Position numbers and translations under genes: made by a program
From: Colwellia psychrerythraea
GTDB lineage: Bacteria; Pseudomonadota; Gammaproteobacteria; Enterobacterales; Alteromonadaceae
Direction of reading: 5' to 3'
NCBI RefSeq assembly: GCF_000764225.1
Contig: NZ_JQED01000017.1
Location: 1-64,000, forward strand
Length of the DNA stretch: 64,000 bases
Shown here: positions 1-10,727 of the stretch, piece after piece
How positions within the stretch are numbered: the first letter of the stretch is position 1
Layout of the letters: each line of letters starts with the position of its first letter
The notes under the pieces: model-generated
What the model was told of the DNA's origin: nothing
The model's input: only the letters and a program-made list of their open reading frames with translations
Databases searched by the model: none

Positions 1-71
1 CAGAAGTGAAACGCAGTTGCGCCGATGGTAGTGTGGGAGTTCCCATGTGAGAGTAGGACATTGCTAAACTT
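1..71 (+). rRNA. rrf: 5S ribosomal RNA, 3' part only
   Basis: The first 71 bases match the 3' half of a gammaproteobacterial 5S rRNA, starting at the conserved CAGAAGTGAAACGC block (about nucleotide 50 of the E. coli molecule) and running through GTAGTGTGG, CCCATGTGAGAGTAGG and the 3' closing strand. The 5' half lies left of the window. A strong hairpin plus T-run follows at once, so this is the end of an rRNA operon transcribed rightward. The match is by eye to a well-known RNA and the end is good to a few bases. Confidence 0.93.
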
Positions 72-82
72 CTAATTAAAGA

Positions 83-110
83 AACCCGTAGCTTACGCTA
101 CGGGTTTTTT
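83..110 (+). terminator. rRNA operon terminator
   Basis: AAACCCGTAGC and GCTACGGGTTT form a near-perfect stem with a very short loop, followed by a T-run, 12 bases after the 5S 3' end. This is a classic rho-independent terminator for the rRNA operon. Confidence 0.9.
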
Positions 111-129
111 GCTTTCTGACTTTCTAACA

Positions 130-268
130 CCTTGTGAGTGAATCGCAGATGCGCGAAGGGTAGTGTGACTTGTATTAGACATGCCCATGTGAGCGTAGGG
201 CATTGCTAAACTTCACTCTCTACTAAATAATGAGAAGCCCGATTCGAAAGAGTCGGGCTTTTTGCTGT
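130..268 (+). pseudogene. decayed 5S rRNA tail plus terminator, copy 1
   Basis: This block repeats the order of the real 5S end: GTGAAtCGCAG, GTAGTGTG, CCCATGTGAG, GTAGGGCATTGCTAAACTTC, then a hairpin terminator (AAGCCCGA...TCGGGCTTTTT, 234-264). The central part differs and the 5' half of 5S is missing, so it cannot be a functional 5S gene. It is the least decayed member of a tandem series and its terminator still looks usable as a backup. Confidence 0.8.
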
Positions 269-294
269 CTGGGATTTAAAACAATAACGAATAA

Positions 295-339
295 GCGCGA
301 ATAAATTCCCGCCTACAGTAGGCGGGATTTCAATCGCGC
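295..339. repeat. REP-like hairpin
   Basis: CCCGCCTAC-A-GTAGGCGGG is a perfect 9-bp stem with a one-base loop, extended outward by an imperfect AT-rich stem to GCGCGA / TCGCGC. It lies in extra sequence between 5S-like copies 1 and 2 and has no T-run that would make it a simple terminator. A dispersed palindromic repeat is the best reading, but only one copy was noticed here. Confidence 0.55.
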
Positions 340-385
340 AAGGTAATAGTGCTGTAATAAGCGTGTGGGTGTTTTCGCTTTATGT

Positions 386-530
386 CAGAGCAGCGTTGAT
401 ACGCGTGGGAAGTGTGACTCATGTTAGTTAAGCCCATGTGAGCGTATGACATTGTTAAACTTCACTCTCTAATAAATAATAAGAAACTCGTCGCTAACGC
501 GACTTGTTTTTTGCTTTCTAGCATTTAACA
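386..530 (+). pseudogene. decayed 5S rRNA tail plus terminator, copy 2
   Basis: Shares AGTGTGACT, AAGCCCATGTGAGCGTA, CATTGTTAAACTTCACTCTCT and AATAAATAATAAGAA with copy 1. It ends in a degenerate hairpin (around 486-512) with a T-run and TTGCTTTCTAGCATTT, which parallels TTGCTTTCTGACTTTC after the real 5S terminator. Confidence 0.72.
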
Positions 531-536
531 AATTGC

Positions 537-680
537 ATGAGTCAAACGCATAAGCGTAATGGCCAGTGTGACTTATGTCGCACTAGTTGCTGTTAGAGTC
601 AGATATTACAAGATTTTATTCCCGGTCAAATGATATGGCCCCCTTAATTATACGATGCTTTTTTGTTTTCTAGTATTTCA
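537..680 (+). pseudogene. decayed 5S rRNA tail, copy 3
   Basis: Begins ATGAGTCAAACGCATAAGCG and continues AGTGTGACTTATGTCGCA, corresponding to GAAGTGAAACGCAGTTGCG and the GTGTG region of 5S as altered in copies 1 and 2. It closes with a T-run and TTTTCTAGTATTTCAAA. The hairpin is largely lost. The assignment rests on order and spacing (about 150 bases per unit). Confidence 0.55.
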
Positions 681-686
681 AAGTCT

Positions 687-836
687 AGTGAGTGAAACAT
701 GCTTGAACTGTTGGAAGCGTGATTTGTATTAGGTGTGGCCATGCGAGGGTTGGAAACAGCTAAATTTTTTTTCTGGATAAATGATAAGAAACTCGTCGAT
801 TATGTGACAGTTTTTTCTTTATGGTATTTCAAAACG
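687..836 (+). pseudogene. decayed 5S rRNA tail, copy 4
   Basis: GTGAGTGAAACATGC, GAAGCGTGATTTGTATTAG, GGCCATGCGAGGGTTGG and CAGCTAAATTT follow the 5S order. ATAAATGATAAGAAACTCGTCG matches the terminator arm of copy 2, and a T-run and TATTTCAAAA follow. The unit length is again about 150 bases. Confidence 0.55.
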
Positions 837-837
837 T

Positions 838-985
838 CCTGATTAAAATATTCTTGTGCTGAAGGAAATGTGATTTATGTCGCAGCAGAGCTGATGTTCG
901 ATTGAGGCATTGTTATACTTCCAATTTCTCTAGACTACTGAAAAGCTAATCCCATAATGGACTGTTTTTTTGTCCTCATTGTTAA
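838..985 (+). pseudogene. very decayed 5S rRNA tail, copy 5 (tentative)
   Basis: GAAATGTGATTTATGTCGCA matches copy 3, and GAGGCATTGTTATACTTC matches GGACATTGCTAAACTTC of the true 5S. A T-run follows at 963-971. It is the faintest member of the series and could be questioned in isolation. Confidence 0.4.
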
Positions 986-1440
986 AAATTCTGAGCAAAG
1001 CTGTTTATTAAGCCAGTATTTATTCACTGTAATTATTACTGAAAGATGCTTTTAGTTTTCTTGTAAATGCAAACGGCTATTCAATAAAGATCTTGGATAT
1101 TGTATTGAATTTCATTTTTTGTTTTGAGTGATAAGAGAATTACTCTTGAGTGTCAGGTTTATGAAAGAGATAAGTTTAGTCAGTTTGTAGAAATGATAAT
1201 TTGATAGAAATGTGAATGAAGGTAGCATATTTTTGTCATTCACGTATAAGTGCCTCTAGGGGGCTTTTAATGAGAGATAATTTATATGAATGCCTAGGCT
1301 ATATTAAATAAGTTTGACTGTCTTATTAATCAATTAAGCGGCTTATATAGATTAGCTTGATTTATAGTTATATAAATCAGTATTTCTTTGGTGAATATGA
1401 AATATTCGCACAAAAATAGTGCGCGTATTGCCCTTATATC
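986..1440. other. AT-rich non-coding stretch
   Basis: Between the 5S-derived series and the atp promoter there is AT-rich sequence with no reading frame, tRNA or clear hairpin that could be supported. Nothing definite is seen here. Confidence 0.5.
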
Positions 1441-1468
1441 TTGCAAAATAAGACAAGTTAAGTATACT
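1441..1468 (+). promoter_or_regulatory. sigma-70 promoter candidate of the atp operon
   Basis: TTGCAA at 1441-1446 and TATACT at 1463-1468 are separated by 16 bases. This gives a start near 1475, about 80 bases before atpI. It is the best promoter-like pair in the 570 bases upstream of the operon. Confidence 0.55.
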
Positions 1469-1554
1469 TGCGCAAACTTTTTGAAGTTAAAGTTTTTACT
1501 TTAAAAAATCAGTGAGTCATACGAATAACGTCGTATAAGAAAACGTATTAAAAT

Positions 1555-2770
<1,216 letters not shown>

Positions 2771-2773
2771 TTT

Positions 2774-2928
2774 GTCTAGAACAAGTTAGAACAGCCGTTG
2801 GCTGGCCCACTAGGGCAAAGGACAGGAGGTCCGAAGTACTAATTTCTAGAACACAAATTAGAACAGATTTATTTAGCTCTTTAGGGCTAAGGACAGGAAG
2901 TCCAAAAGGAATAGGGCAAGAAGCCCAC
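2774..2928 (+). repeat. duplicated 71-base spacer unit with small hairpins before atpE
   Basis: Two diverged direct copies with a period of exactly 71 bases fill this atpB-atpE spacer: TCTAGAACA at 2775 and 2846, TTAGAACAG following each, and GGACAGGA at 2820 and 2891. Each unit ends in a small hairpin with GGA in the loop (GGACAGGAGGTCC, 2820-2832; GGACAGGAAGTCC, 2891-2903). A third, similar hairpin GGGCAAGAAGCCC sits at 2914-2926. The spacer could set atpE translation or mRNA stability, since c is needed in many copies per enzyme. GGA-in-loop hairpins also resemble CsrA/RsmA sites, which is speculation. Confidence 0.75.
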
Positions 2929-2968
2929 AGAACAATTTTTTTATAACTTTAAACTTAACTTTAAATAA

Positions 2969-3208
<240 letters not shown>

Positions 3209-3251
3209 TAAGCCATTTTTTTCTAACGAATCTTAATAGGAGGTACGCACA

Positions 3252-3722
3252 ATGGACATTAATATGACCCTAATCGGACAGTTAATCGCTTTTGTCGTAT
3301 TTGTAATATTCTGTATGAAGTATGTATGGCCACCAATTATTGGTGCCATCGAAGAACGCCAAGCTACTATTGCTGACGGACTTGCTGCTTCAGACCGTGC
3401 TGCTAAAGATCTTGAGTTAGCTCAAGAGAAGGCTAAATCACAACTTAAAGAAGCTAAAGTTCAAGCTGCATCTATTGTTGATGCTGCTAAAAAACATGAA
3501 GCTAAAATTGTTGAAGAAGCTGCTGGTAAAGCACAAGCTGAGAAAGATCGTATCTTAGCTGCAGGTCACGCAGAAATTGAAACTGAACGTAACCGAGCTA
3601 AAGAAGAACTACGTGCACAAGTTGCCGTTCTTGCTGTTGCCGGTGCCGAGAAAATTCTTGAGCGTTCAATTGATGCCGCAGCACATAGCGACATCTTAGA
3701 TAAACTCGTCGCTGAACTTTAA
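3252..3722 (+). CDS. atpF: ATP synthase Fo subunit b
   Basis: Subunit b (156 residues) is the peripheral stalk that holds F1 against rotation. One N-terminal membrane helix (residues 5-25) is followed by a long charged, Ala-rich coiled coil, which is the standard design and length. AGGAGGT lies upstream of the ATG, and the next gene starts 12 bases after the stop. Confidence 0.96.
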   Translation: MDINMTLIGQLIAFVVFVIFCMKYVWPPIIGAIEERQATIADGLAASDRAAKDLELAQEKAKSQLKEAKVQAASIVDAAKKHEAKIVEEAAGKAQAEKDRILAAGHAEIETERNRAKEELRAQVAVLAVAGAEKILERSIDAAAHSDILDKLVAEL

Positions 3723-3734
3723 GAGGAAAGAGCT

Positions 3735-4268
3735 ATGTCTGAATTGACAACTGTCGCTCGTCCTTACGCTAAAGCAGCGTTCGACTTTGCTGTTGAAGCT
3801 AAAGCAATGGATAACTGGTTAGCCCAGTTAGCCTTTGCTGCTGAAGTTGCTCAAGATGAAACCATTATTGGTTACATCTCTGGTGGGGCTTCAGTAGAGC
3901 AAGCACAAACATTATTTTTAAATGTTTGTGGTGAGCAAGTAGACAGTCAAGGCCAAAACTTTTTAAAAGTAATGGCAAAAAACGAACGTTTGTTGGTGCT
4001 ACCACAAGTTCTTGAACAATTCATCGAGTTAAAAGCTGAATTTGAACAAGAAGTCACTGTGGATGTAACCTCTGCTGTTGAAGTAACTGCAGAGCAAAAA
4101 ACAACATTAAGCGCCGCGCTTGAAAAGCGCTTGGCACGTAAAGTAAAGCTTAATTGTTTTGTTGATGTGAGTATCGTTTCTGGCTTAGTAATAAAAGCTG
4201 GTGACATGGTAATTGACGGTTCTGTAAAAGGTAAATTGAACCGCTTAGCAACAACATTACAATCTTAG
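3735..4268 (+). CDS. atpH: ATP synthase F1 subunit delta
   Basis: Delta (177 residues) connects the b stalk to the top of the alpha3beta3 head. The N-terminal [13 protein letters not shown] and C-terminal [20 protein letters not shown] motifs are those of the OSCP/delta family. An AGAGGAAAGAG ribosome binding site is present and the gene is tightly packed between atpF and atpA. Confidence 0.96.
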   Translation: MSELTTVARPYAKAAFDFAVEAKAMDNWLAQLAFAAEVAQDETIIGYISGGASVEQAQTLFLNVCGEQVDSQGQNFLKVMAKNERLLVLPQVLEQFIELKAEFEQEVTVDVTSAVEVTAEQKTTLSAALEKRLARKVKLNCFVDVSIVSGLVIKAGDMVIDGSVKGKLNRLATTLQS

Positions 4269-4283
4269 ATAAGGGAACAGAGC

Positions 4284-5825
4284 ATGCAACTGAATTCCAC
4301 TGAAATCGCTGAACTGATCAAGAATCGTATTGAACAGTTTGACGTTGTCAGCGAAGCTCGCAACGAAGGTACTATCGTTTCTGTAACAGATGGTATTATT
4401 CGTATCAATGGCCTTGCCGATGTAATGCAAGGTGAAATGATCGAACTTCCTGGTAGCCGTTTTGCTATCGCGTTAAACCTAGACCGTGATTCGGTAGGTG
4501 CGGTAGTAATGGGCCCTTACGCTGATTTAGCGGAAGGCCAAAAAGTTAAAGGTACTGGTCGTATTTTAGAAGTACCAGTAGGTCGTGGTCTATTAGGCCG
4601 TGTAGTAAACACTTTAGGTGAACCAATTGATGGCAAAGGCCCAATTGAAAACGATGGCTTCTCTCCAGTAGAAGTTGTTGCACCAGGTGTTATCGACCGT
4701 AAATCAGTAGACCAACCAGTTCAAACTGGTATTAAGTCTATTGACTCTATGATTCCAATTGGTCGTGGCCAGCGTGAATTAATCATTGGTGACCGTCAAA
4801 TCGGTAAATCAGCGATTGCACTTGACGCTATCATTAACCAAAAGAACACCGGTATTAAATGTGTATACGTAGCGATTGGCCAAAAAGCGTCTACAGTAGC
4901 GAACCTTGTTCGTAACTTAGAAGAGCACGGCGCGTTATCTAACACTATCGTAGTTGTTGCCTCAGCTTCTGAAGCTGCTGCACTACAATACCTAGCACCA
5001 TACTCTGGTTGTTCTATGGGTGAATACTTCCGTGACCGCGGTGAAGACTCACTAATCGTATATGATGATTTGTCTAAGCAAGCTGTTGCTTACCGTCAAA
5101 TTTCATTACTTTTACGTCGTCCGCCAGGTCGTGAAGCATACCCAGGTGACGTTTTCTATCTTCACAGTCGTTTATTAGAACGTGCTGCTCGTGTAAACGA
5201 AGCATACGTTGAAAAATTCACAAACGGTGAAGTTAAAGGTCAAACAGGTTCATTAACTGCTCTACCAATTATTGAAACGCAAGCGGGTGATGTATCTGCT
5301 TTCGTACCAACAAACGTAATCTCAATTACCGATGGTCAGATTTTCTTAGAATCTAACTTATTTAACTCTGGCATCCGTCCAGCAGTTAACGCCGGTATTT
5401 CAGTATCTCGTGTTGGTGGTGCTGCACAAACGAAGATCATCAAGAAACTTGGTGGTGGTATCCGTTTAGCACTAGCTCAATACGCAGAATTAGCAGCATT
5501 TGCTCAGTTCGCATCAGATTTAGATGACGCGACTCGTGCTCAATTAGAGCATGGTCAACGTGTTACTGAATTGATGAAGCAGAAGCAATACAGCCCATTA
5601 TCAATTGCTGAAACAGCAGTATCGTTATTTGCTGCTGAAAAAGGTTTCTTAAACGACATTGCTATTAACAAAGTTGTTGATTTCGAAGAAGCTTTACATG
5701 CATACATGAGCAATGAGCAAGCTGCGTTGATGGCTACTATCGACGAAAGCGGTGACTACAATAAAGACATCGAAGCTGGTTTGAATAAAGCACTTGAAAC
5801 TTTCAAGTCTACTCAAACTTGGTAA
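4284..5825 (+). CDS. atpA: ATP synthase F1 subunit alpha
   Basis: Alpha (513 residues) holds the non-catalytic nucleotide sites of F1. The P-loop GDRQIGKS occupies residues 169-176, and the conserved [36 protein letters not shown] region is intact, including the arginine that reaches into the catalytic site. The length equals that of E. coli alpha. Confidence 0.98.
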   Translation: MQLNSTEIAELIKNRIEQFDVVSEARNEGTIVSVTDGIIRINGLADVMQGEMIELPGSRFAIALNLDRDSVGAVVMGPYADLAEGQKVKGTGRILEVPVGRGLLGRVVNTLGEPIDGKGPIENDGFSPVEVVAPGVIDRKSVDQPVQTGIKSIDSMIPIGRGQRELIIGDRQIGKSAIALDAIINQKNTGIKCVYVAIGQKASTVANLVRNLEEHGALSNTIVVVASASEAAALQYLAPYSGCSMGEYFRDRGEDSLIVYDDLSKQAVAYRQISLLLRRPPGREAYPGDVFYLHSRLLERAARVNEAYVEKFTNGEVKGQTGSLTALPIIETQAGDVSAFVPTNVISITDGQIFLESNLFNSGIRPAVNAGISVSRVGGAAQTKIIKKLGGGIRLALAQYAELAAFAQFASDLDDATRAQLEHGQRVTELMKQKQYSPLSIAETAVSLFAAEKGFLNDIAINKVVDFEEALHAYMSNEQAALMATIDESGDYNKDIEAGLNKALETFKSTQTW

Positions 5826-5862
5826 TCGAGTTTTAATTAAGTAACCTTTTCGGAGAAGAGTC

Positions 5863-6726
5863 ATGGCCGTTGGTAAAGAAATAAAAACCAAGATTTCGAG
5901 TGTTAAAAACACTCAAAAGATCACAAACGCTATGGAAATGGTAGCAGCTAGTAAAATGCGTAAAGCGCAGGATACAATGGCTGCCTCTCGTCCATATGCG
6001 ACAAATATACGAAATGTGATCGGTCATATTGCGCTTGGTAACTTAGAATATCGTCATCCTTATATGGAAGAACGTGAAGCTAAGCGTGTTGGCTATATTG
6101 TCGTCTCAACCGACCGTGGTTTGTGTGGTGGCTTAAATATTAACTTATTTAAGAAAGTACTTGCTGATGCTGCTGAAAAGCAAGCATCAGGTGCTGAAGT
6201 TGAATTTGGTGTAATTGGCTCAAAAGCCACATCATTTTTTAACAATATGGGCGCTAAAGTAACTGCACAAGTTTCAGGCTTAGGTGATAGCCCTTCACTA
6301 ACTGACTTAGTTGGTAGTGTTAAAGTTATGCTTAAAGCTTATGATGACGGTGAAATTGATAAGCTATACGTTGTGTATAACAAATTTGTTAATACCATGA
6401 CGCAAGAAGCGACAATCGATCAATTGTTACCTCTACCTAAATCAGATGACGAAGAAATTAGTCATCGTTGGGATTATATTTACGAACCTGACGCTAACGC
6501 TTTGTTAGATCAATTATTAGTTCGTTACATTGAATCTCAAGTGTACCAAGGTGTTGTTGAAAACATCGCTTGTGAGCAAGCATCACGTATGGTTGCGATG
6601 AAAGCCGCAACTGATAATGCGGGTGAGCTTATCAAGGATCTTCAACTGGTATACAACAAAGCGCGTCAAGCGGCAATCACCCAAGAATTGGGTGAAATTG
6701 TTGCAGGTGCAGCTGCGGTAGGGTAA
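5863..6726 (+). CDS. atpG: ATP synthase F1 subunit gamma
   Basis: Gamma (287 residues) is the rotating shaft between the c-ring and the catalytic head. It begins with the typical long N-terminal helix ([32 protein letters not shown]) and ends with the matching C-terminal helix ([31 protein letters not shown]). A GGAGAAGAG ribosome binding site precedes the ATG. Confidence 0.97.
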   Translation: MAVGKEIKTKISSVKNTQKITNAMEMVAASKMRKAQDTMAASRPYATNIRNVIGHIALGNLEYRHPYMEEREAKRVGYIVVSTDRGLCGGLNINLFKKVLADAAEKQASGAEVEFGVIGSKATSFFNNMGAKVTAQVSGLGDSPSLTDLVGSVKVMLKAYDDGEIDKLYVVYNKFVNTMTQEATIDQLLPLPKSDDEEISHRWDYIYEPDANALLDQLLVRYIESQVYQGVVENIACEQASRMVAMKAATDNAGELIKDLQLVYNKARQAAITQELGEIVAGAAAVG

Positions 6727-6780
6727 GCAGATAGTTCGCTAAGAATTAATCTGATAACAATTTTCGTAATTTAACGAAAA

Positions 6781-8211
<1,431 letters not shown>

Positions 8212-8218
8212 TCATCTA

Positions 8219-8250
8219 GTAAGTATCTAGATAATAATCTAGATACTTAC
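8219..8250 (+). promoter_or_regulatory. intercistronic hairpin between atpD and atpC
   Basis: GTAAGTATCTAGAT and ATCTAGATACTTAC form a perfect 14-bp stem around the loop AATA. It begins eight bases after the atpD stop and has no T-run. It may protect the upstream beta message from 3' decay, which is inference. Confidence 0.6.
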
Positions 8251-8270
8251 GCTAATAGAGGTCGAGTCAA

Positions 8271-8693
8271 ATGGCATTATTTACTGTAAATCTAAATGTT
8301 GTTAGTGCTGAGGAAAGTTTATTTTCTGGTAGCATTAAATCATTACAGATCACAGGTAGTGAAGGTGAGTTAGGTATTATGCCTGGTCATGCACCTTTAT
8401 TGACCTCACTAAAACCTGGTATGGCATTAATCACCAAAGAAGACGGTACTGAAGAAGTTATCTATCTTTCAGGTGGAATGTTAGAAGTTCAACCAAATAA
8501 CGTAATCGTGTTAGCAGATGTTGCTACACGTGCTGCTGATTTGGATGAACAAGCTGCTCTTGAAGCTAAGAAACGTGCAGAAGAAAACATGAACGCTCAT
8601 GGCGGTGATGTTGATTATGCAATCGTTGCAGCTGAATTAGCTCGTGCTGAAGCACAATTACGTGTTATTCAAGCGACTAGCAAGAAAGGCTAA
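8271..8693 (+). CDS. atpC: ATP synthase F1 subunit epsilon
   Basis: Epsilon (140 residues) couples gamma to the c-ring and inhibits hydrolysis. The N-terminal beta sandwich shows the conserved [22 protein letters not shown], and the C-terminal part is the two-helix hairpin rich in Ala, Glu and Arg. It is the last gene of the operon and a strong terminator follows. Confidence 0.97.
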   Translation: MALFTVNLNVVSAEESLFSGSIKSLQITGSEGELGIMPGHAPLLTSLKPGMALITKEDGTEEVIYLSGGMLEVQPNNVIVLADVATRAADLDEQAALEAKKRAEENMNAHGGDVDYAIVAAELARAEAQLRVIQATSKKG

Positions 8694-8764
8694 TATTTAG
8701 TTAACTAAATATAGCTCAGGTTTAGTGACTTCTGCTAAAGAAGTGAACACAGATACTGATTTTG

Positions 8765-8800
8765 AAAGCCACTTTATTATTTAATAAAGTGGCTTTTTTT
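8765..8800 (+). terminator. atp operon terminator
   Basis: AAAGCCACTTTATTA and TAATAAAGTGGCTTT form a long stem followed by a run of Ts, about 70 bases after atpC. The next gene is on the other strand. Confidence 0.88.
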
Positions 8801-8839
8801 TGTCTGTTACCTAAAACAAAAGGATATATCAGAAAGAGG

Positions 8840-9751
8840 TTAGATTAATAAAGGCTGCAATTTTGGTAGATTTAAAAGACTCTCTATTGCGAAATTATCG
8901 AAAGCAGACCACTGTTCAATAGCAAGTGATTTCATAGGATCTTTAGCTTCAGAATCCTTGGCATTGTCTAAATACCATAAGCCATTAATAAAAAAGCTAT
9001 AAAGAAGGTAGTAAGTTAATAACGTTTTATTAGGCCGGAAATTTGGCACTAAAACCATATAGCTAGCTACTATTTCATTTATACGATGAGTGGGGATATT
9101 ATTGACAGCAATGAACATGGATAGATCAAATTCTACTGGTGCCAGATGGCTGCACTCGAAGTCAATAAGCCAAGCTTGATTTGCCTTATCGAGAAGAATA
9201 TTGCTGTAATTCATATCGCCATGACTAAGCACGTTAACTACGCCAGAGGACTTCTGTTCAGCCTCTATCATAAAAGTCAGTCTGTCTGTGATTAGCGCTA
9301 AGACACGTCGTTGTACTCTTGTTAAGGTAGTAGGGGTAGTGCATAAGCGTTGGACTGACTTTACTGTATTTAAATAGGGAATATCTTCCATTATCAGTTG
9401 AGGTAATAACTGATGTAATTTAGCCATAAGTGTTAAGCCGGTTTTAATACATTTATCTGCACTAATTTCCGCTTTATTTACTGTGATACTGTCGATAAAT
9501 TCAGTCACTAACCAAGAATCATCATGATAGATTATGCATGGACTGAGGCCATGCTGACTCGCAAATCGGCAAGCAACAACCTCTTCCTTAGCTGTCTCAC
9601 TATTTAATTTCTTAACAAAGTAAACCTGTGAGATTGTTGTTACTTTAAAGCAAGTATGACTCATGCCGTCAACTAACATTGAAATGTCTATGACCTCTTT
9701 GAAGCATGATAAAGAGCTTAGTGTGATAAGGTCTGTAGAGATAATTGACAT
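8840..9751 (-). CDS. APH-family kinase, probable thiamine kinase
   Basis: A 303-residue protein of the aminoglycoside/choline phosphotransferase fold. The catalytic loop reads LSHGDMNYSNILLD and the metal-binding motif AWLIDFECS, with an N-terminal Lys in QVYFVKKL suited to ATP binding. It is the last gene of a thiamine-riboswitch operon behind a PnuT-type carrier, which moves its substrate without energy input. A kinase that traps thiamine as the monophosphate is therefore the likely role (compare E. coli ThiK/YcfN). The family is clear; the substrate is inferred from context. Choline or another alcohol remains possible. Confidence 0.78.
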   Translation of the reverse strand: MSIISTDLITLSSLSCFKEVIDISMLVDGMSHTCFKVTTISQVYFVKKLNSETAKEEVVACRFASQHGLSPCIIYHDDSWLVTEFIDSITVNKAEISADKCIKTGLTLMAKLHQLLPQLIMEDIPYLNTVKSVQRLCTTPTTLTRVQRRVLALITDRLTFMIEAEQKSSGVVNVLSHGDMNYSNILLDKANQAWLIDFECSHLAPVEFDLSMFIAVNNIPTHRINEIVASYMVLVPNFRPNKTLLTYYLLYSFFINGLWYLDNAKDSEAKDPMKSLAIEQWSAFDNFAIESLLNLPKLQPLLI

Positions 9752-9758
9752 GATATTA

Positions 9759-10409
9759 TCAAGGATTAGTCGTAGCTGAAGATTGTAGGTTTACTGAAGA
9801 CTTTTGATAAAGTTTTAACCATTTGTGATAACCGTAACCCGCAACAACAACAAATATAACAAATAAAATGGTCGTTGGAATGAGACCTTTTTCAATATAT
9901 AAATAGATAGAAGCTAAATCGATTACGATCCAATACAGCCAGTTCTCTAAGACTTTTTTGGCCACTAAATAGGTAGCAAAGACCGCGTAAACCGTGGTAA
10001 AAGTGTCTAAATAAGGGAAGTGTGCTGGGGAGTAGTTATCCATAAGGTAACCTAAGCCGAAAGCAAGTAGTGCCAAGGCAAAACAAACCTTAATATGCCA
10101 TGTAAGTTGCCAAGTAACTATGGTTAATTGCACGTTTTCACTTTGATTATTATTCGCTTGTTTAGACCATTGCCAATAGCCATAAACTGCCATAAACAAG
10201 TAATAAGCATTTAAGGCACTATCCATTAATAATAAAACATCATAAAAGATAACTGTGTATAAGGCGGTACTGATAAAGGCTGCAGGCCAGCACCATCGTG
10301 AGCCTTTAGCCGCTAGCATTACATAGGCTATTGAAAGCAGCATTGCTATGAGCTCTAGCCAGGGGAGTTGCTGAAAATATGCTAATACGCTGTGTAGTAT
10401 ATCTGACAT
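9759..10409 (-). CDS. pnuT: PnuC-family transporter, probable thiamine carrier PnuT
   Basis: A 216-residue membrane protein with seven or so hydrophobic segments and the PnuC-family features SRWCWPAAFISTALY, YLFMAVYGYWQW and NWLYWIVIDLASIYLYIEKGL. PnuC proteins carry nicotinamide riboside; the PnuT branch, found under thiamine riboswitches next to a TonB receptor, carries thiamine. Its start codon overlaps the stop of the preceding gene (TAATG), so the two are translationally coupled. The family call is firm and the thiamine specificity comes from the riboswitch context. Confidence 0.85.
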   Translation of the reverse strand: MSDILHSVLAYFQQLPWLELIAMLLSIAYVMLAAKGSRWCWPAAFISTALYTVIFYDVLLLMDSALNAYYLFMAVYGYWQWSKQANNNQSENVQLTIVTWQLTWHIKVCFALALLAFGLGYLMDNYSPAHFPYLDTFTTVYAVFATYLVAKKVLENWLYWIVIDLASIYLYIEKGLIPTTILFVIFVVVAGYGYHKWLKLYQKSSVNLQSSATTNP

Positions 10410-10675
10410 TAACTTTCTGCTTCAACTTGTGAACGATCACCATTAATAAATTTACAAACAAAAACCGCTGCGCCAGTTGTTGTGTGAACGTGTTTAATTT
10501 CCGCCATGACATGGTTTACAGCAAGATCATAATCACCAAATACTTGCGTGCTCATACCATTGGTAATTACTTGTAAACCTTCTACACCTCGAAGTCGTTT
10601 TATAAACGCCCAAATTTCAGTTTTATATTGCTCTTCTGCTAGGGGGTATAAGCTCAGTTCGATTGATATTTTCAT
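10409..10675 (-). CDS. YkoF/MTH1187-like thiamine-binding protein
   Basis: An 88-residue soluble protein that starts MKISIELSLYPLAEEQYKTEIWAFIKRL, like the single-domain thiamine-binding fold (DUF77/MTH1187, YkoF). This is a small ferredoxin-like unit that forms oligomers and binds thiamine between subunits. No signal peptide is visible, so it should act in the cytoplasm. It sits between the TonB receptor and the carrier in a TPP-riboswitch operon, so a thiamine buffer or delivery role is likely. Family assignment is by sequence pattern and context. Confidence 0.75.
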   Translation of the reverse strand: MKISIELSLYPLAEEQYKTEIWAFIKRLRGVEGLQVITNGMSTQVFGDYDLAVNHVMAEIKHVHTTTGAAVFVCKFINGDRSQVEAES

Positions 10676-10727
10676 AAGATTCCTCTTTAACTAAAAGGGG
10701 AATTACTCCCCTTGAAGCAAATATAAA

